Numbered from the stretch's first letter, positions 1 through 10,004 are shown. The stretch: 13,092 nucleotides of DNA from Anaerolineales bacterium UBA3071 (GCA_002366755.1 DFBV01000023.1:580-13671), one strand, 5' to 3'. Program-made: numbers and translations. The notes: generated by a model from the letters alone, not told the origin.

Positions 1-29
1 CCGTGTTCGTCCGTGTTCATCCGCGTCCT
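1..29. repeat. Imperfect 10-bp tandem repeat (about 3 units)
   Basis: Three consecutive ten-base units start with CCGTGTTCGT, CCGTGTTCAT and CCGCGTCCTG; the first two differ at one base. The unit resembles short simple repeats that I recall in spacers of several GC-rich bacterial groups. It lies at the window edge, so the array may be longer to the left. No gene is visible in 1-169. Confidence 0.5.
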
Positions 30-83
30 GGCAGAAGCATCCGCTAGTGAGATTCACTATCCGCAGAAAACGCTTATCGAAAA

Positions 84-112
84 TGGACAAGGGTGGCGAA
101 ACCGTGTACAAT
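84..112 (+). promoter_or_regulatory. Probable uvrB promoter
   Basis: A -35 box TGGACA (84-89) and a -10 box TACAAT (107-112) are separated by 17 bp, and each matches the sigma70 consensus at five of six positions. Transcription would start near 119, giving a leader of about 50 nt before the uvrB ATG. A short inverted repeat TTGG-TTAG-CCAA (116-127) lies at the predicted start and might be an operator, but it is too short to assert. I see no LexA box of the GAAC-N4-GTTC kind. Confidence 0.55.
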
Positions 113-169
113 GGATTGGTTAGCCAACTGGCATTGTAGTGACTGGGGTAGTTGGGCCAAAGAGAATCC

Positions 170-2215
170 ATGCCTGAATTCAAACTGCACTCCGAATTCC
201 AACCTACGGGCGACCAGCCGCAAGCTATCGAACAAGTGGTCGCCGGCCTTAAGAAAGGCCACCGGCATCAGACACTGCTGGGCGCCACGGGCACAGGCAA
301 GACCTACGTCATGGCCAAGGTCATTGAGGCAGTGCAACGCCCCACGCTGGTCCTCGTCCACAACAAGACGCTGGCCGCGCAGCTCTACAGCGAGTTCTGT
401 GAGTTCTTCCCCCACAACGCCGTGGAGTACTTCGTCAGCTACTACGATTATTACCAGCCGGAAGCCTACTTGCCCAGGACCGACACCTACATCGAGAAAG
501 ACGCCGACATCAACCAGGAGATTGACCGCTTGCGGCTGGCGTCCACCTCCTCTCTCTTCAGCCGGCGCGACGTGATCATCGTGGCCTCCGTCTCCTGCAT
601 CTTCAGCCTGGGCAGCCCTCAGGAATATGGCCGCGTGGTGATCAACCTGCGCCGCGGCGAGACCATGCGACGTGACAAGGTGCTGCGCCACCTGGTGGAC
701 ATCTACTACGAGCGCAATGACTTGACCCTGACCCGCGGCAGATTCCGCGTGCGGGGCGACACGCTGGAGGTGATGCCCGCCTACGGCGAGCTGGCCTACC
801 GCATCGAGTTCTGGGGAGACGAGATCGAGCGCATCACGGAGGTAGACCCGCTGACAGGGGAGGTGCTGCGGGAGCACGGAGAGATTGACATCTTCCCCGC
901 CAAACACTTCATCACCCCTGCCGACAAGATGGCCGAAGCGCTGAAGGAGATCGAAGCGGAATTGGAGGAGCGGCTCAAGGAACTGCGAGACCAAGACAAG
1001 CTGTTGGAGGCGCAGCGGCTGGAGCAGCGCACCCACTACGATCTGGAGATGCTACGAGAGGTTGGCTACTGCTCGGGCATCGAGAACTACGCCCGCCACC
1101 TGTCCCGACGGCCACCGGGCTCCCGCCCCTGGGTGCTGCTCGACTACTTCCCCGACGACTTCCTGATGATCGTTGACGAATCGCACATGACCATCCCGCA
1201 GGTTCGAGGCATGTACAGTGGCGACCACTCCCGCAAGCAGGTATTGGTAGAGTATGGCTTCCGGCTGCCCTCGGCGATGGACAACCGCCCGCTGCGCTTC
1301 GACGAATTCGAGCAAATGGTCAACCAAGTCATCTACACCAGTGCCACGCCGGGGCCCTACGAGCAGGAGCATTCGGCGCAGATCGTGGAGCAGATCATCC
1401 GCCCCACAGGCCTGGTCGATCCGCAGGTCCACGTGCGCCCCACCAAAGGGCAGGTTGACGATCTGCTGGGAGAGATCCGCCGCCGCGTGGAGCGGGGCGA
1501 GCGAGTGCTGGTCACCACGCTTACCAAGCGCATGGCCGAGGACTTGGCCGACTACCTGGCCGAACTGGAAGTGCGCGTGCACTACCTGCACTCGGAGATC
1601 CAGACCCTCGAGCGAGTGGAGATCCTGCGGGACCTGCGGCTGGGGGTCTACGACGTGGTGGTGGGCATCAACCTGCTGCGAGAGGGACTGGACCTGCCGG
1701 AGGTCAGCCTGGTGGCCATCCTCGACGCGGACAAGGCCGGCTTCCTGCGCTCCCAAACGGCGCTGATCCAGACCATCGGCCGCGCAGCGCGGCACGTGAA
1801 GGGCACGGCCATCATGTACGCCGACAAAGTGACCGACGCCATGCGCCGAGCCATTGAGGAGACCAACCGCCGGCGGCGCAAGCAGGAGACGTACAACGCT
1901 GCCCACGGCATCGTGCCCGCCAGCATCGTCAAGTCGGTGCGTGACCTGACGGATCGCGTGCGCACGCTGGCAGAGGAGAGAGTGCCTTACGAGGTCGGGG
2001 CTGAGAAAGCTCTGCCGCTGTCGGCGCTGCCGCCGGATGAGATGGTGCGGCTGATCAAGCAACTGGAGAAGGAGATGAAAGCTGCTGCCGCTGCGCTGGA
2101 ATTCGAGAAGGCGGCCGTGCTGCGAGATCAGATCATCGACCTGCGTCGGGCCAGGGAGGCCCAAGACAAGCGACCCATCTGGGAGAAATTGCGGGAGCCG
2201 AAGTCGCCTGCGTGA
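170..2215 (+). CDS. uvrB: UvrABC system protein B (excinuclease subunit UvrB)
   Basis: UvrB is the damage-verifying helicase-like subunit of bacterial nucleotide excision repair. It is loaded by UvrA, inserts a beta-hairpin between the strands, and recruits UvrC for dual incision. The 681-residue product has every hallmark. These are Walker A GATGTGKT (38-45), the aromatic hairpin beginning [13 protein letters not shown] (90-102), the DESH Walker B box (336-339), helicase motif [11 protein letters not shown], and a C-terminal UVR domain ([13 protein letters not shown]) that contacts UvrC. E. coli UvrB has 673 residues. I chose the ATG at 170 because [20 protein letters not shown] aligns with known UvrB N-termini; the in-frame TTG at 152 would add six unconserved residues. 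A purine-rich AAAGAGA precedes the start. No other uvr gene is in the window. The stop overlaps the 10-bp GATTTGACAG element of the next promoter. Confidence 0.97.
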   Translation: MPEFKLHSEFQPTGDQPQAIEQVVAGLKKGHRHQTLLGATGTGKTYVMAKVIEAVQRPTLVLVHNKTLAAQLYSEFCEFFPHNAVEYFVSYYDYYQPEAYLPRTDTYIEKDADINQEIDRLRLASTSSLFSRRDVIIVASVSCIFSLGSPQEYGRVVINLRRGETMRRDKVLRHLVDIYYERNDLTLTRGRFRVRGDTLEVMPAYGELAYRIEFWGDEIERITEVDPLTGEVLREHGEIDIFPAKHFITPADKMAEALKEIEAELEERLKELRDQDKLLEAQRLEQRTHYDLEMLREVGYCSGIENYARHLSRRPPGSRPWVLLDYFPDDFLMIVDESHMTIPQVRGMYSGDHSRKQVLVEYGFRLPSAMDNRPLRFDEFEQMVNQVIYTSATPGPYEQEHSAQIVEQIIRPTGLVDPQVHVRPTKGQVDDLLGEIRRRVERGERVLVTTLTKRMAEDLADYLAELEVRVHYLHSEIQTLERVEILRDLRLGVYDVVVGINLLREGLDLPEVSLVAILDADKAGFLRSQTALIQTIGRAARHVKGTAIMYADKVTDAMRRAIEETNRRRRKQETYNAAHGIVPASIVKSVRDLTDRVRTLAEERVPYEVGAEKALPLSALPPDEMVRLIKQLEKEMKAAAAALEFEKAAVLRDQIIDLRRAREAQDKRPIWEKLREPKSPA

Positions 2216-2216
2216 T

Positions 2217-2245
2217 TTGACAGCATAGCGTTATGATGCTATAAT
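2217..2245 (+). promoter_or_regulatory. Consensus sigma70-type promoter of the vapBC module
   Basis: TTGACA (2217-2222) and TATAAT (2240-2245) are both perfect consensus boxes at the optimal 17-bp spacing, and TGC directly before the -10 box adds an extended -10 element. The predicted start is near 2252, about 30 nt before the antitoxin ATG. The promoter begins 2 bp after the uvrB stop codon. Such a strong core promoter normally needs repression, which fits the overlapping inverted repeat. Confidence 0.85.
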
Positions 2246-2262
2246 GTATACATCATAATGTA
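2231..2262. promoter_or_regulatory. Probable RHH-antitoxin operator over the -10 box
   Basis: Perfect 8-bp arms TTATGATG (2231-2238) and CATCATAA (2251-2258) flank the -10 box. Inside lies a 10-bp palindrome ATGTATACAT (2244-2253), and ATAATGTA occurs twice as a direct repeat (2241-2248 and 2255-2262, 14 bp apart). Ribbon-helix-helix antitoxins of VapBC pairs are known to bind symmetric sites over their own promoter. Assigning this site to the neighbouring antitoxin is inference from position. Confidence 0.65.
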
Positions 2263-2280
2263 CCTGAGAGCGAGCTAGAG

Positions 2281-2589
2281 ATGAAGCGCACGCAGGTCTA
2301 CCTCCCAGACGAGCTCCACGAAAAACTCAGACGGATCTCCTACGAGCAGCGCAAGTCCATGGCGCAGGTAGTACGCGAGGCAGTGTCTGCCTATGTAGGC
2401 GGGGCGCAAGCCAGCGCGCCTGCAGCCAGGGATGGAGAAGTCGGGATCATCGCAGAACCAGAAGCCCTATCCGAGGAAGACCTGACCACCGAACAGTTGG
2501 AGGAACTGAAGCAAAACCCACTCTATCACATCATCGGCATGGTCTCGCGATCCCATCTCAGCGATCTATCGGAGCATCGTGACGACTAG
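2281..2589 (+). CDS. vapB: Ribbon-helix-helix antitoxin (VapB/CopG-like)
   Basis: This 102-residue protein is the likely DNA-binding antitoxin that neutralises the PIN toxin encoded 31 bp downstream and represses their shared promoter. Residues 1-41 fit a ribbon-helix-helix fold: strand RTQVYLPDEL, then a helix around LHEKLRRISYEQRKS, then MAQVVREAVSAYV. Residues 42-75 are Ala- and Glu-rich and probably flexible. The C-terminal part (about 78-102, with NPLYHIIGMV and a DLSEHRDD end) is the expected toxin-binding segment, of a type that I recall beside PIN genes. Only a weak GAG-type ribosome site precedes the ATG. The RHH domain is clear; the name vapB rests on the neighbour. Confidence 0.85.
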   Translation: MKRTQVYLPDELHEKLRRISYEQRKSMAQVVREAVSAYVGGAQASAPAARDGEVGIIAEPEALSEEDLTTEQLEELKQNPLYHIIGMVSRSHLSDLSEHRDD

Positions 2590-2591
2590 CG

Positions 2592-2614
2592 GCTGAGAGA
2601 TTGCCGCTGAGAGA
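2592..2614 (+). repeat. 9-bp direct repeat in the vapB-vapC spacer
   Basis: GCTGAGAGA occurs at 2592-2600 and 2606-2614, a 14-bp period that almost fills the 31-bp spacer. The second copy supplies the GAGAG ribosome-binding site of vapC 6-7 bases before its ATG; the first copy lies just behind the vapB stop. It may be a small duplication. Confidence 0.55.
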
Positions 2615-2620
2615 CTGTCA

Positions 2621-3073
2621 ATGAAGCAAGTCTTTGTGGACACCAGCGCCTGGCTTGCTGTTGCGGATCACACCGACCAGCATCACCACCAGGCCAGGGA
2701 GTACTACCTGGGCCTTATCAGGCGCAAGGAGGTTTTGGTCACTTCGAGCGATGTCCTGAGCGAGACCTATTCTCGATTCCAGCACGCAACAGGGCACCGT
2801 GGCGCTGCCCGTTTCCACAGCATTGTGGAGATAGCGCAGCGGCAAGGTCTCCTGCGGGTTGTTGCGGTGAACGCCGAGATCGCCCGCATAGCGTGGGACA
2901 TCTTCGAGCGGTATCACGACCGCCTCTCCTCGTTTCGGCACTGCACCAGTTTCGTCGTCGCGGGGAGATTGGGCATTCAAGACGTGTTCAGCTTCGACGA
3001 GGATTTCAGCGCCATAGGCTTCCGCGTGTGGCCGCCTCGCGGCGCAAATGGCTCCGCAGATTTGACAGAGTAG
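2621..3073 (+). CDS. vapC: PIN-domain ribonuclease toxin (VapC-like), one catalytic Asp replaced
   Basis: VapC toxins are Mg-dependent PIN-domain RNases that cut tRNA or rRNA and are silenced by their antitoxin. The 150-residue product starts with the PIN signature VFVDTSAW (Asp7), has the second acidic residue in SSDVLSE (Glu48), and keeps the C-terminal block CTSFVVAGRLGIQDVFSFDEDF with Asp126. The usual third acidic residue, the Asp of the SFxDCTSF block, is His107 here (SSFRHCTSF, codon CAC where GAC would give Asp). Nuclease activity could therefore be weakened or lost. A GAGAG ribosome site precedes the ATG. The gene follows its antitoxin by 31 bp, as in a standard TA operon, and its last codons carry the gyrB promoter. 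The product ends about 15 residues beyond the PIN core. Confidence 0.88.
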   Translation: MKQVFVDTSAWLAVADHTDQHHHQAREYYLGLIRRKEVLVTSSDVLSETYSRFQHATGHRGAARFHSIVEIAQRQGLLRVVAVNAEIARIAWDIFERYHDRLSSFRHCTSFVVAGRLGIQDVFSFDEDFSAIGFRVWPPRGANGSADLTE

Positions 3074-3090
3074 AACATCTGTGCTATTAT
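3062..3090 (+). promoter_or_regulatory. Promoter of the gyrB-gyrA operon, inside the vapC 3' end
   Basis: TTGACA (3062-3067), a 17-bp spacer and TATTAT (3085-3090) with TGC just before the -10 box form a near-consensus extended promoter. The -35 box lies within the last vapC codons and the vapC stop falls in the spacer. Transcription would start near 3097, about 28 nt before the gyrB ATG. The ten bases GATTTGACAG (3059-3068) match exactly those at the vapBC promoter (2214-2223). Confidence 0.8.
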
Positions 3091-3124
3091 TAGAGTAGAG
3101 TGATTCTGCCCCCAGGAGACGACC

Positions 3125-5146
3125 ATGGCTACAGCGTATGAAACTAAGGATATCCAAGTCCTGGACTATCCAGAAAACATCCAGCGGCGACCGGGCATGT
3201 ACGTGGGCGGCACGGGCCTGGATGCGCTGCATCACCTGGCCTACGAGCTGATCGACAACGCCGTGGATGAGGCCCTGGCCGGGGCCTGCACACACATCAG
3301 CGTGGACATCCATTCCGACGGATCCCTGACCGTGATTGACGATGGTCGGGGTATCCCCACCGGAATGCATCCCCAGAAGGGACGCCCTACCCTGGAACTG
3401 GTCTTCACGGAACTGCACGCTGGCGGCAAATTCAAGGAAGGCAGCTACTCGACCAGCGGTGGGCTGCACGGTGTCGGCGTCAAGGCAACGAACGCTCTGT
3501 CGGAGTGGCTGCAGGTGCGAGTACGCCGCAATGGCGTGCTTTACTTCCAGCGCCATGAGAACGGCCTGCCCATAGCCTCCGTCCAGATTCTCGATCCGGC
3601 GACCGACAAGATCATCGCAGAGGTGGGGCAGAGGGGCGAAGCGAAGGCCATCAAGACCCACGCCGATAAGAAGCTGGGCACGGGCACGGAGGTAGCCTTC
3701 AAGCCCAGCGCCCGCTTCTTGGACACCACCGACTTCGACTTCGATGCCCTGGCTCGTCGGCTGCAGGTCATCGCCTTCCTCTTGCCGGGCGTGACCGTCG
3801 AAGTCACCGATCACCGCAGAAAGAAGAAGCGCCGGAAACGCTTCCGCCACGACGGCGGTCTGGTCGAGTACGTGAAGTGGCTCAACGATGGGCGCAGGCC
3901 CATCCACCGTGTGCCCATCGAGGTGACACGAGAACTGGACGACGTCGCCGTCGACGTGGTATTCCAGTGGCACACCAGCGTGGACGACAGCGAGATCGTC
4001 AGCTTCGTCAACACCATCCCCACGCCCGACGGGGGCAGGCACGTGGCCGGTTTCAAGAGCGCCGTCACCAAGGCCATCAACCAGTTTGCCTCGGAGAAGA
4101 GGCTGTCCAAGGGCAAAGGCCAGGCCAGCATCCGCGGCAGCGACACCCTGGCCGGGCTGACCGCGGTCGTCAAACTCTCCATGCATGATCCCCTCTTCAC
4201 CAGCCAGACCAAGACGCAGTTGGCCAGTGACCAGGTGCAGGGCATCGTCCACAGCATCGTCTACGAGGGGCTGTTGGAGCAACTGCGCAAGAAGGTCGCG
4301 CTGGGCAAGACCATCGTCCACCAGGCCCAGGCAGCCGCCCAGGCGCGGGTGGCGGCCAGCAAGGCCCGCTCGCTGGTCATCCGCCGCAGCGTGCTCGACG
4401 CCACCGATTCGGGCCTGCCGGGCAAGCTGGCCGACGTGAGCAAAGGCACGCCGGTCGAACAGACGGTACTGTACATCGTCGAGGGCGACAGCGCCGGCGG
4501 TTCGTGCAAGATGGCCCGCGACCGGCGCTACCACGCCATCCTGCCCCTGCGCGGCAAACCTCTGAACGTGGAAGGGGTCAAGCTGACCCGTCTGCTGAGC
4601 AACAACGAGATCAAGGCCATCATCGCCGCGGTCGGCGGCGGGATCGGGGCCGATTTCAGCGTAGATGACATGCGCTACGGCGGCGTAGCCATCCTGGTGG
4701 ACGCCGATGTGGACGGCGACCACATCCGCACCCTGCTCTATACCCTGTTTTGGCGCTACATGCGCCCCATGGTCGAAGCTGGGCGGCTCTACGTGGCCGT
4801 CGCCCCGCTGTACCTGCTGCGCAAGGGGAAGCGGGCTCGCTACGCCTACTCCGACCGGGAGCGGGACGCCATCCTGGAGGAGTGGCGTCCCCAGGGTGCG
4901 ACGATGCAACGCTACAAAGGTCTGGGCGAGATGAATCCGGGGCAGTTGCGCGAGACGGTCTTCCGAATCAGTGACGCTGGCCCGTTCACCAGCAGCTTGC
5001 GCCGGGTGACGGTGGAGGACGTCCACCACGCCAACCGGATCATCAGCACGCTGATGGGCAAGTCAGCGCGCAATCGCCGCACTTGGCTGCTGGAACGTTG
5101 GCGTGAGGAAGAGAACGGCGAAAACGGCGACAACAACGAGTCATGA
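3125..5146 (+). CDS. gyrB: Type IIA DNA topoisomerase subunit B (gyrase B; ParE possible)
   Basis: This is the ATPase and Toprim subunit of a type IIA topoisomerase, which with subunit A passes one duplex through another. The 673-residue product has the GHKL ATPase set: Glu41 and Asn45 in YELIDNAVDEA, DDGRGIP (72-78), SGGLHGVGV, and the QTKTQLAS ATP loop. The Toprim half follows with EGDSAGG (Glu453) and DADVDGD (Asp526, Asp528, Asp530), then QRYKGLGEMNP. Residue 532 is Asp where Ser or Ala is usual. It lacks the long insert of E. coli GyrB (804 residues). AGGAG (3114-3118) lies six bases before the ATG. It is co-transcribed with the A subunit 11 bp downstream. The stretch around the second Toprim motif looks more GyrB-like than ParE-like, but the gyrase/topo IV choice is not certain. 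Confidence 0.92.
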   Translation: MATAYETKDIQVLDYPENIQRRPGMYVGGTGLDALHHLAYELIDNAVDEALAGACTHISVDIHSDGSLTVIDDGRGIPTGMHPQKGRPTLELVFTELHAGGKFKEGSYSTSGGLHGVGVKATNALSEWLQVRVRRNGVLYFQRHENGLPIASVQILDPATDKIIAEVGQRGEAKAIKTHADKKLGTGTEVAFKPSARFLDTTDFDFDALARRLQVIAFLLPGVTVEVTDHRRKKKRRKRFRHDGGLVEYVKWLNDGRRPIHRVPIEVTRELDDVAVDVVFQWHTSVDDSEIVSFVNTIPTPDGGRHVAGFKSAVTKAINQFASEKRLSKGKGQASIRGSDTLAGLTAVVKLSMHDPLFTSQTKTQLASDQVQGIVHSIVYEGLLEQLRKKVALGKTIVHQAQAAAQARVAASKARSLVIRRSVLDATDSGLPGKLADVSKGTPVEQTVLYIVEGDSAGGSCKMARDRRYHAILPLRGKPLNVEGVKLTRLLSNNEIKAIIAAVGGGIGADFSVDDMRYGGVAILVDADVDGDHIRTLLYTLFWRYMRPMVEAGRLYVAVAPLYLLRKGKRARYAYSDRERDAILEEWRPQGATMQRYKGLGEMNPGQLRETVFRISDAGPFTSSLRRVTVEDVHHANRIISTLMGKSARNRRTWLLERWREEENGENGDNNES

Positions 5147-5157
5147 GGTGCTAGAGC

Positions 5158-7590
<2,433 letters not shown>

Positions 7591-7614
7591 GCATGGCGTA
7601 GCTGCCGCTGCTGT

Positions 7615-7644
7615 GCTCCTCTCCCTTGGGGGAGGAGCGCTTTT
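7615..7644 (+). terminator. Rho-independent terminator of gyrB-gyrA
   Basis: GCTCCTCTCCC (7615-7625) pairs with GGGGGAGGAGC (7628-7638) with a single G-U pair and a tiny loop, followed by GC and four T (7641-7644). It starts 24 bases after the gyrA stop. The T tract is short, but the stem is strong. Confidence 0.7.
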
Positions 7645-7755
7645 GCTGCAGGTGACCATCGGCAGACCGTAGAGGGACTCAGGACGGTTCGGGACTTGTC
7701 CAAGGCATCCGCTTGCGGGCCCTGCGGTAGGGAAGTAGCCTCTTCGCTCGAGTTG

Positions 7756-7764
7756 TGCTATAAT
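7756..7764 (+). promoter_or_regulatory. Extended -10 promoter of tig-clpP
   Basis: TGCTATAAT (7756-7764) is a full extended -10 element. At 17-bp spacing the -35 position reads TAGCCT (7736-7741), which is poor, so the TGn extension probably compensates. Transcription would start near 7771, giving a leader of about 130 nt before trigger factor. Confidence 0.65.
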
Positions 7765-7769
7765 CGTCA

Positions 7770-7881
7770 GCGCTCTGGAACAGACAGCGCCAGGTAATAT
7801 CTTCGCATTGAGGCAGAAGCCGCTCATAGAGCCGCCAGGCTCATGGCCACGTGTCCGTTCTGCCACAGTGCGTATCTTCGC
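7770..7881 (+). promoter_or_regulatory. Structured leader upstream of tig
   Basis: The 313-bp stretch 7591-7903 holds no gene. After the terminator and promoter, its leader contains three stems: GCGCT/AGCGC (7770-7774 with 7786-7790) at the transcript 5' end, an outer GGCAGAA/TTCTGCC (7812-7818 with 7858-7864), and inside it GAGCC/GGCTC with loop GCCA (7829-7842). TATCTTCGC occurs twice (7798-7806 and 7873-7881), bracketing the nested hairpin. I recognise no known riboswitch family. It could control translation of tig or be only a spacer repeat. Confidence 0.35.
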
Positions 7882-7903
7882 TTGAAGGAGACAAAAGGCA
7901 AAG

Positions 7904-9283
7904 GTGAAAGTCACACCCGAGGAACACCCTAATCGTCAGGTCACGCTGACAGTGGAAGTGGAAGAGGAACGAGCGCAGCGGGCGCTACGGCAAGCAGCCC
8001 GTCGCCTGTCGCGGCGCATGCGCATCCCTGGCTTCCGTCCCGGGAAAGCTCCCTACGCCATCGTTGTACGGACTGTGGGAGAGGATTACGTGCGAGCGGA
8101 AACGTTCCAGGCCATCGGGCAGCAGCTCTACAAAGATGCCCTGGAAGAGGCAGAGATCGAGGCGTATGCCCAGGGCACGTTGGATGAAGTGCAGTGGGAC
8201 CCACTCACCTTCAAAGTGACCGTTCCCCTGCCGCCGCTTGTGGAGTTGGGCGACTACCGCGCCCTGCGCGTGCCAGCAGAGCCCATCCTCGTGCTGGATG
8301 AGGAAGTGGATGAGGCCCTGCAGCAACTGCGAGAGCGTTATGCAGAGTGGGTCCCCGTGGATCGCCCCGCTGCCTACGATGACATGCTGGTGATGGACAT
8401 CAAGGGCACCGTCGGCGACGAAGAGATCATGAACCAGCAGAACTGGGAGCGGGTGCTGCAGGAGGAGAGTAGCGGTTCATTGCCTGGTTTCGACGCTGCC
8501 CTGGTGGGTCTGAACACAGGCGACGAACACAGCTTCGACGTCACCTACCCCAAGGGGGCCACCCGCTGGGCGGGCGAGACGGCGCGCTTCGAGGTGACAC
8601 TCCACGGCGTGAAAGCCAAGGAGCTGCCGCCGCTCGACGATGAGTTGGCCCAGACCGTCGGCGAGCACGAGACGCTGGATGAACTGCAGGAAGCCGTCCG
8701 AGAGGATCTGCGGGCACAGCGCGAAGCGGAATCGGACTACGAGGGCAAAGTGCTTGATGCGCTCGTCGAGCAGGCGCAGATCGAATTTCCGCCACTGATG
8801 CTGGACAAAGAGCTCGATGACCTGTTGGGGAATCACGACCGCCTGCTGCGGCAGCAAGGGATGCCTCTGGACGAGTGGCTGCGCGTGAGTGGCAAGAGCG
8901 TAGAAGAATACAGAGAGGAAAACCGGCCTCAGGCAGAGCGGCGACTGAAGCGTAGCCTGGCGCTGAGTGAGCTCGTGGAACAAGAGGAGTTGGCCGTCGA
9001 AGACGCAGATGTGGACGAGGAGATCGAACGCCGTGTGGCACGCCAGTCGAGCGACACCGCGCAGCAGTTGCGGGAACTGCTGGATTCATCCAGTGGGCAG
9101 CAGATGGTGCGCAACGATCTCCTGACCCGACTGGCACGGCAGCGACTGCTGTCCATCGCCAAGGGAGAGTTCGAGCCATCGGCGGCAGAGGAGGAAGCAG
9201 CAGAGGCAGAGCAAGAGGGAGATGCGGAGGATAAAGAGGATAAGGAGAATGAGGAGAAAGCCGATACAGGAGTGAACGAGTAG
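7904..9283 (+). CDS. tig: Trigger factor (ribosome-associated chaperone and PPIase)
   Basis: Trigger factor docks at the ribosomal exit tunnel and shields nascent chains. The 459-residue product has the ribosome-docking signature GFRPGKAP at 43-50, the same position as in E. coli (432 residues), an FKBP-like peptidyl-prolyl isomerase region (about 150-235, with SLPGFDAALVG and FDVTYP), and a long helical C-terminal domain (about 250-420). It ends in a very acidic tail (about 422-459, mostly Glu, Asp, Ala and Lys) that is likely disordered. The start is GTG at 7904; a TGA at 7883-7885 closes the frame upstream and no ATG fits. AAGG (7895-7898) is five bases before the start, and a stronger GAAGGAG (7884-7890) is unusually far away. 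It probably shares a transcript with clpP, 73 bp downstream. Confidence 0.93.
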   Translation: MKVTPEEHPNRQVTLTVEVEEERAQRALRQAARRLSRRMRIPGFRPGKAPYAIVVRTVGEDYVRAETFQAIGQQLYKDALEEAEIEAYAQGTLDEVQWDPLTFKVTVPLPPLVELGDYRALRVPAEPILVLDEEVDEALQQLRERYAEWVPVDRPAAYDDMLVMDIKGTVGDEEIMNQQNWERVLQEESSGSLPGFDAALVGLNTGDEHSFDVTYPKGATRWAGETARFEVTLHGVKAKELPPLDDELAQTVGEHETLDELQEAVREDLRAQREAESDYEGKVLDALVEQAQIEFPPLMLDKELDDLLGNHDRLLRQQGMPLDEWLRVSGKSVEEYREENRPQAERRLKRSLALSELVEQEELAVEDADVDEEIERRVARQSSDTAQQLRELLDSSSGQQMVRNDLLTRLARQRLLSIAKGEFEPSAAEEEAAEAEQEGDAEDKEDKENEEKADTGVNE

Positions 9284-9284
9284 T

Positions 9285-9321
9285 GAGTCAATCAGGTCAA
9301 TGGAGCAATGAGGCAATGAGT
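9285..9321 (+). repeat. Simple CAATG-type repeat in the tig-clpP spacer
   Basis: The spacer is built from loosely repeated units: GTCAAT, GTCAATGGA, GCAATGAG and GCAATGAG. It looks like a degenerate short tandem repeat. I see no terminator or clear promoter between tig and clpP, which fits co-transcription. Confidence 0.45.
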
Positions 9322-9356
9322 AGGGGAAAACAGGCAACAAGGTACGGAGGTCACGA

Positions 9357-10004
9357 ATGATACCCGAGTCGTTAGTACCGATGGTGATCGAGAGCACTGG
9401 GCGGGGCGAGCGGGCCTATGACATCTACTCGCTGTTGCTCAAGGAGCGCGTCGTCTTCCTGGGCACGCCTATCAGTGACCAAGTCGCCAACCTGATCGTC
9501 GCCCAGCTCCTTTTCCTCGATCGCGAGGATCCAGAGCGAGAGATCAGCCTTTACATCAACTCGCCGGGCGGCAGCATCTACCCCGGCCTGGCGATCTACG
9601 ACACCATGCAGCTCTTGCGGGCCCCGGTGTCCACCATCGCCGTGGGCTGGACCGCCAGCATGGGCACGGTGTTGCTTTCGGCGGGAGCCAAAGGGAAGCG
9701 CTACGCCCTGCCCCACGCCACGATCCACATGCATCCTGCCGGTGGCTCTGTTCGGGGCTACGCCCCCGATGTGGAAATCCAGCTCAACGAGCTACTGCGC
9801 ATGCAACGGCTGGTGCAGATGCTCCTATCCAAGCAAACGGGCCAGCCGATAGAGCGCATCGTCAAGGATTTCGACCGCGACTACTTCATGGATCCCCTGG
9901 GCGCGGTGGAGTACGGCATCATTGACGAGGTACTCGGCGAGCCGGTGGCGACAATGGCAGAGTTGCGGAGAGAGGCACGCAGTAAAGAGGGGGAGAGCGA
10001 GTGA
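9357..10004 (+). CDS. clpP: ATP-dependent Clp protease proteolytic subunit
   Basis: ClpP forms a double-heptamer serine protease chamber fed by Clp ATPases. The 215-residue product has the oxyanion strand NSPGGS (68-73), catalytic Ser101 in TASMG, His126, and Asp175 in DRDYFM, followed by the usual [10 protein letters not shown]. The loop after the catalytic His reads HPAGG where most ClpPs have HQPLGG; the triad itself is intact and the spacing is preserved. Short N-terminal sequence before [10 protein letters not shown] suggests little or no propeptide. GGAGG (9346-9350) lies six bases before the ATG. Pairing with tig is a common arrangement, but clpX does not follow. The stop TGA is followed in the same frame by 78 open codons (see the remnant entry). 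Confidence 0.95.
   Translation: MIPESLVPMVIESTGRGERAYDIYSLLLKERVVFLGTPISDQVANLIVAQLLFLDREDPEREISLYINSPGGSIYPGLAIYDTMQLLRAPVSTIAVGWTASMGTVLLSAGAKGKRYALPHATIHMHPAGGSVRGYAPDVEIQLNELLRMQRLVQMLLSKQTGQPIERIVKDFDRDYFMDPLGAVEYGIIDEVLGEPVATMAELRREARSKEGESE

Noticed and set aside
152..169. TTG at 152 as the uvrB start
   Set aside because: It would add MGQRES, which has no counterpart in UvrB; the ATG at 170 aligns with the conserved N-terminus.
100..169. SOS (LexA) control of uvrB
   Set aside because: No GAAC-N4-GTTC or CTGT-N8-ACAG box is visible; only a short TTGG/CCAA repeat near the start site.
2214..3068. vapBC as an insertion-sequence or transposon cargo
   Set aside because: No transposase and no terminal inverted repeats; only a 10-bp direct repeat that also serves as the -35 region.
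2618..5029. Open frame of about 800 codons on the minus strand across vapC and gyrB
   Set aside because: It lies antisense to two clear genes, has no recognisable domain, and such shadows are common in GC-rich coding DNA.
7770..7903. Known riboswitch or T-box in the tig leader
   Set aside because: The stems are short and match no conserved core that I recognise.
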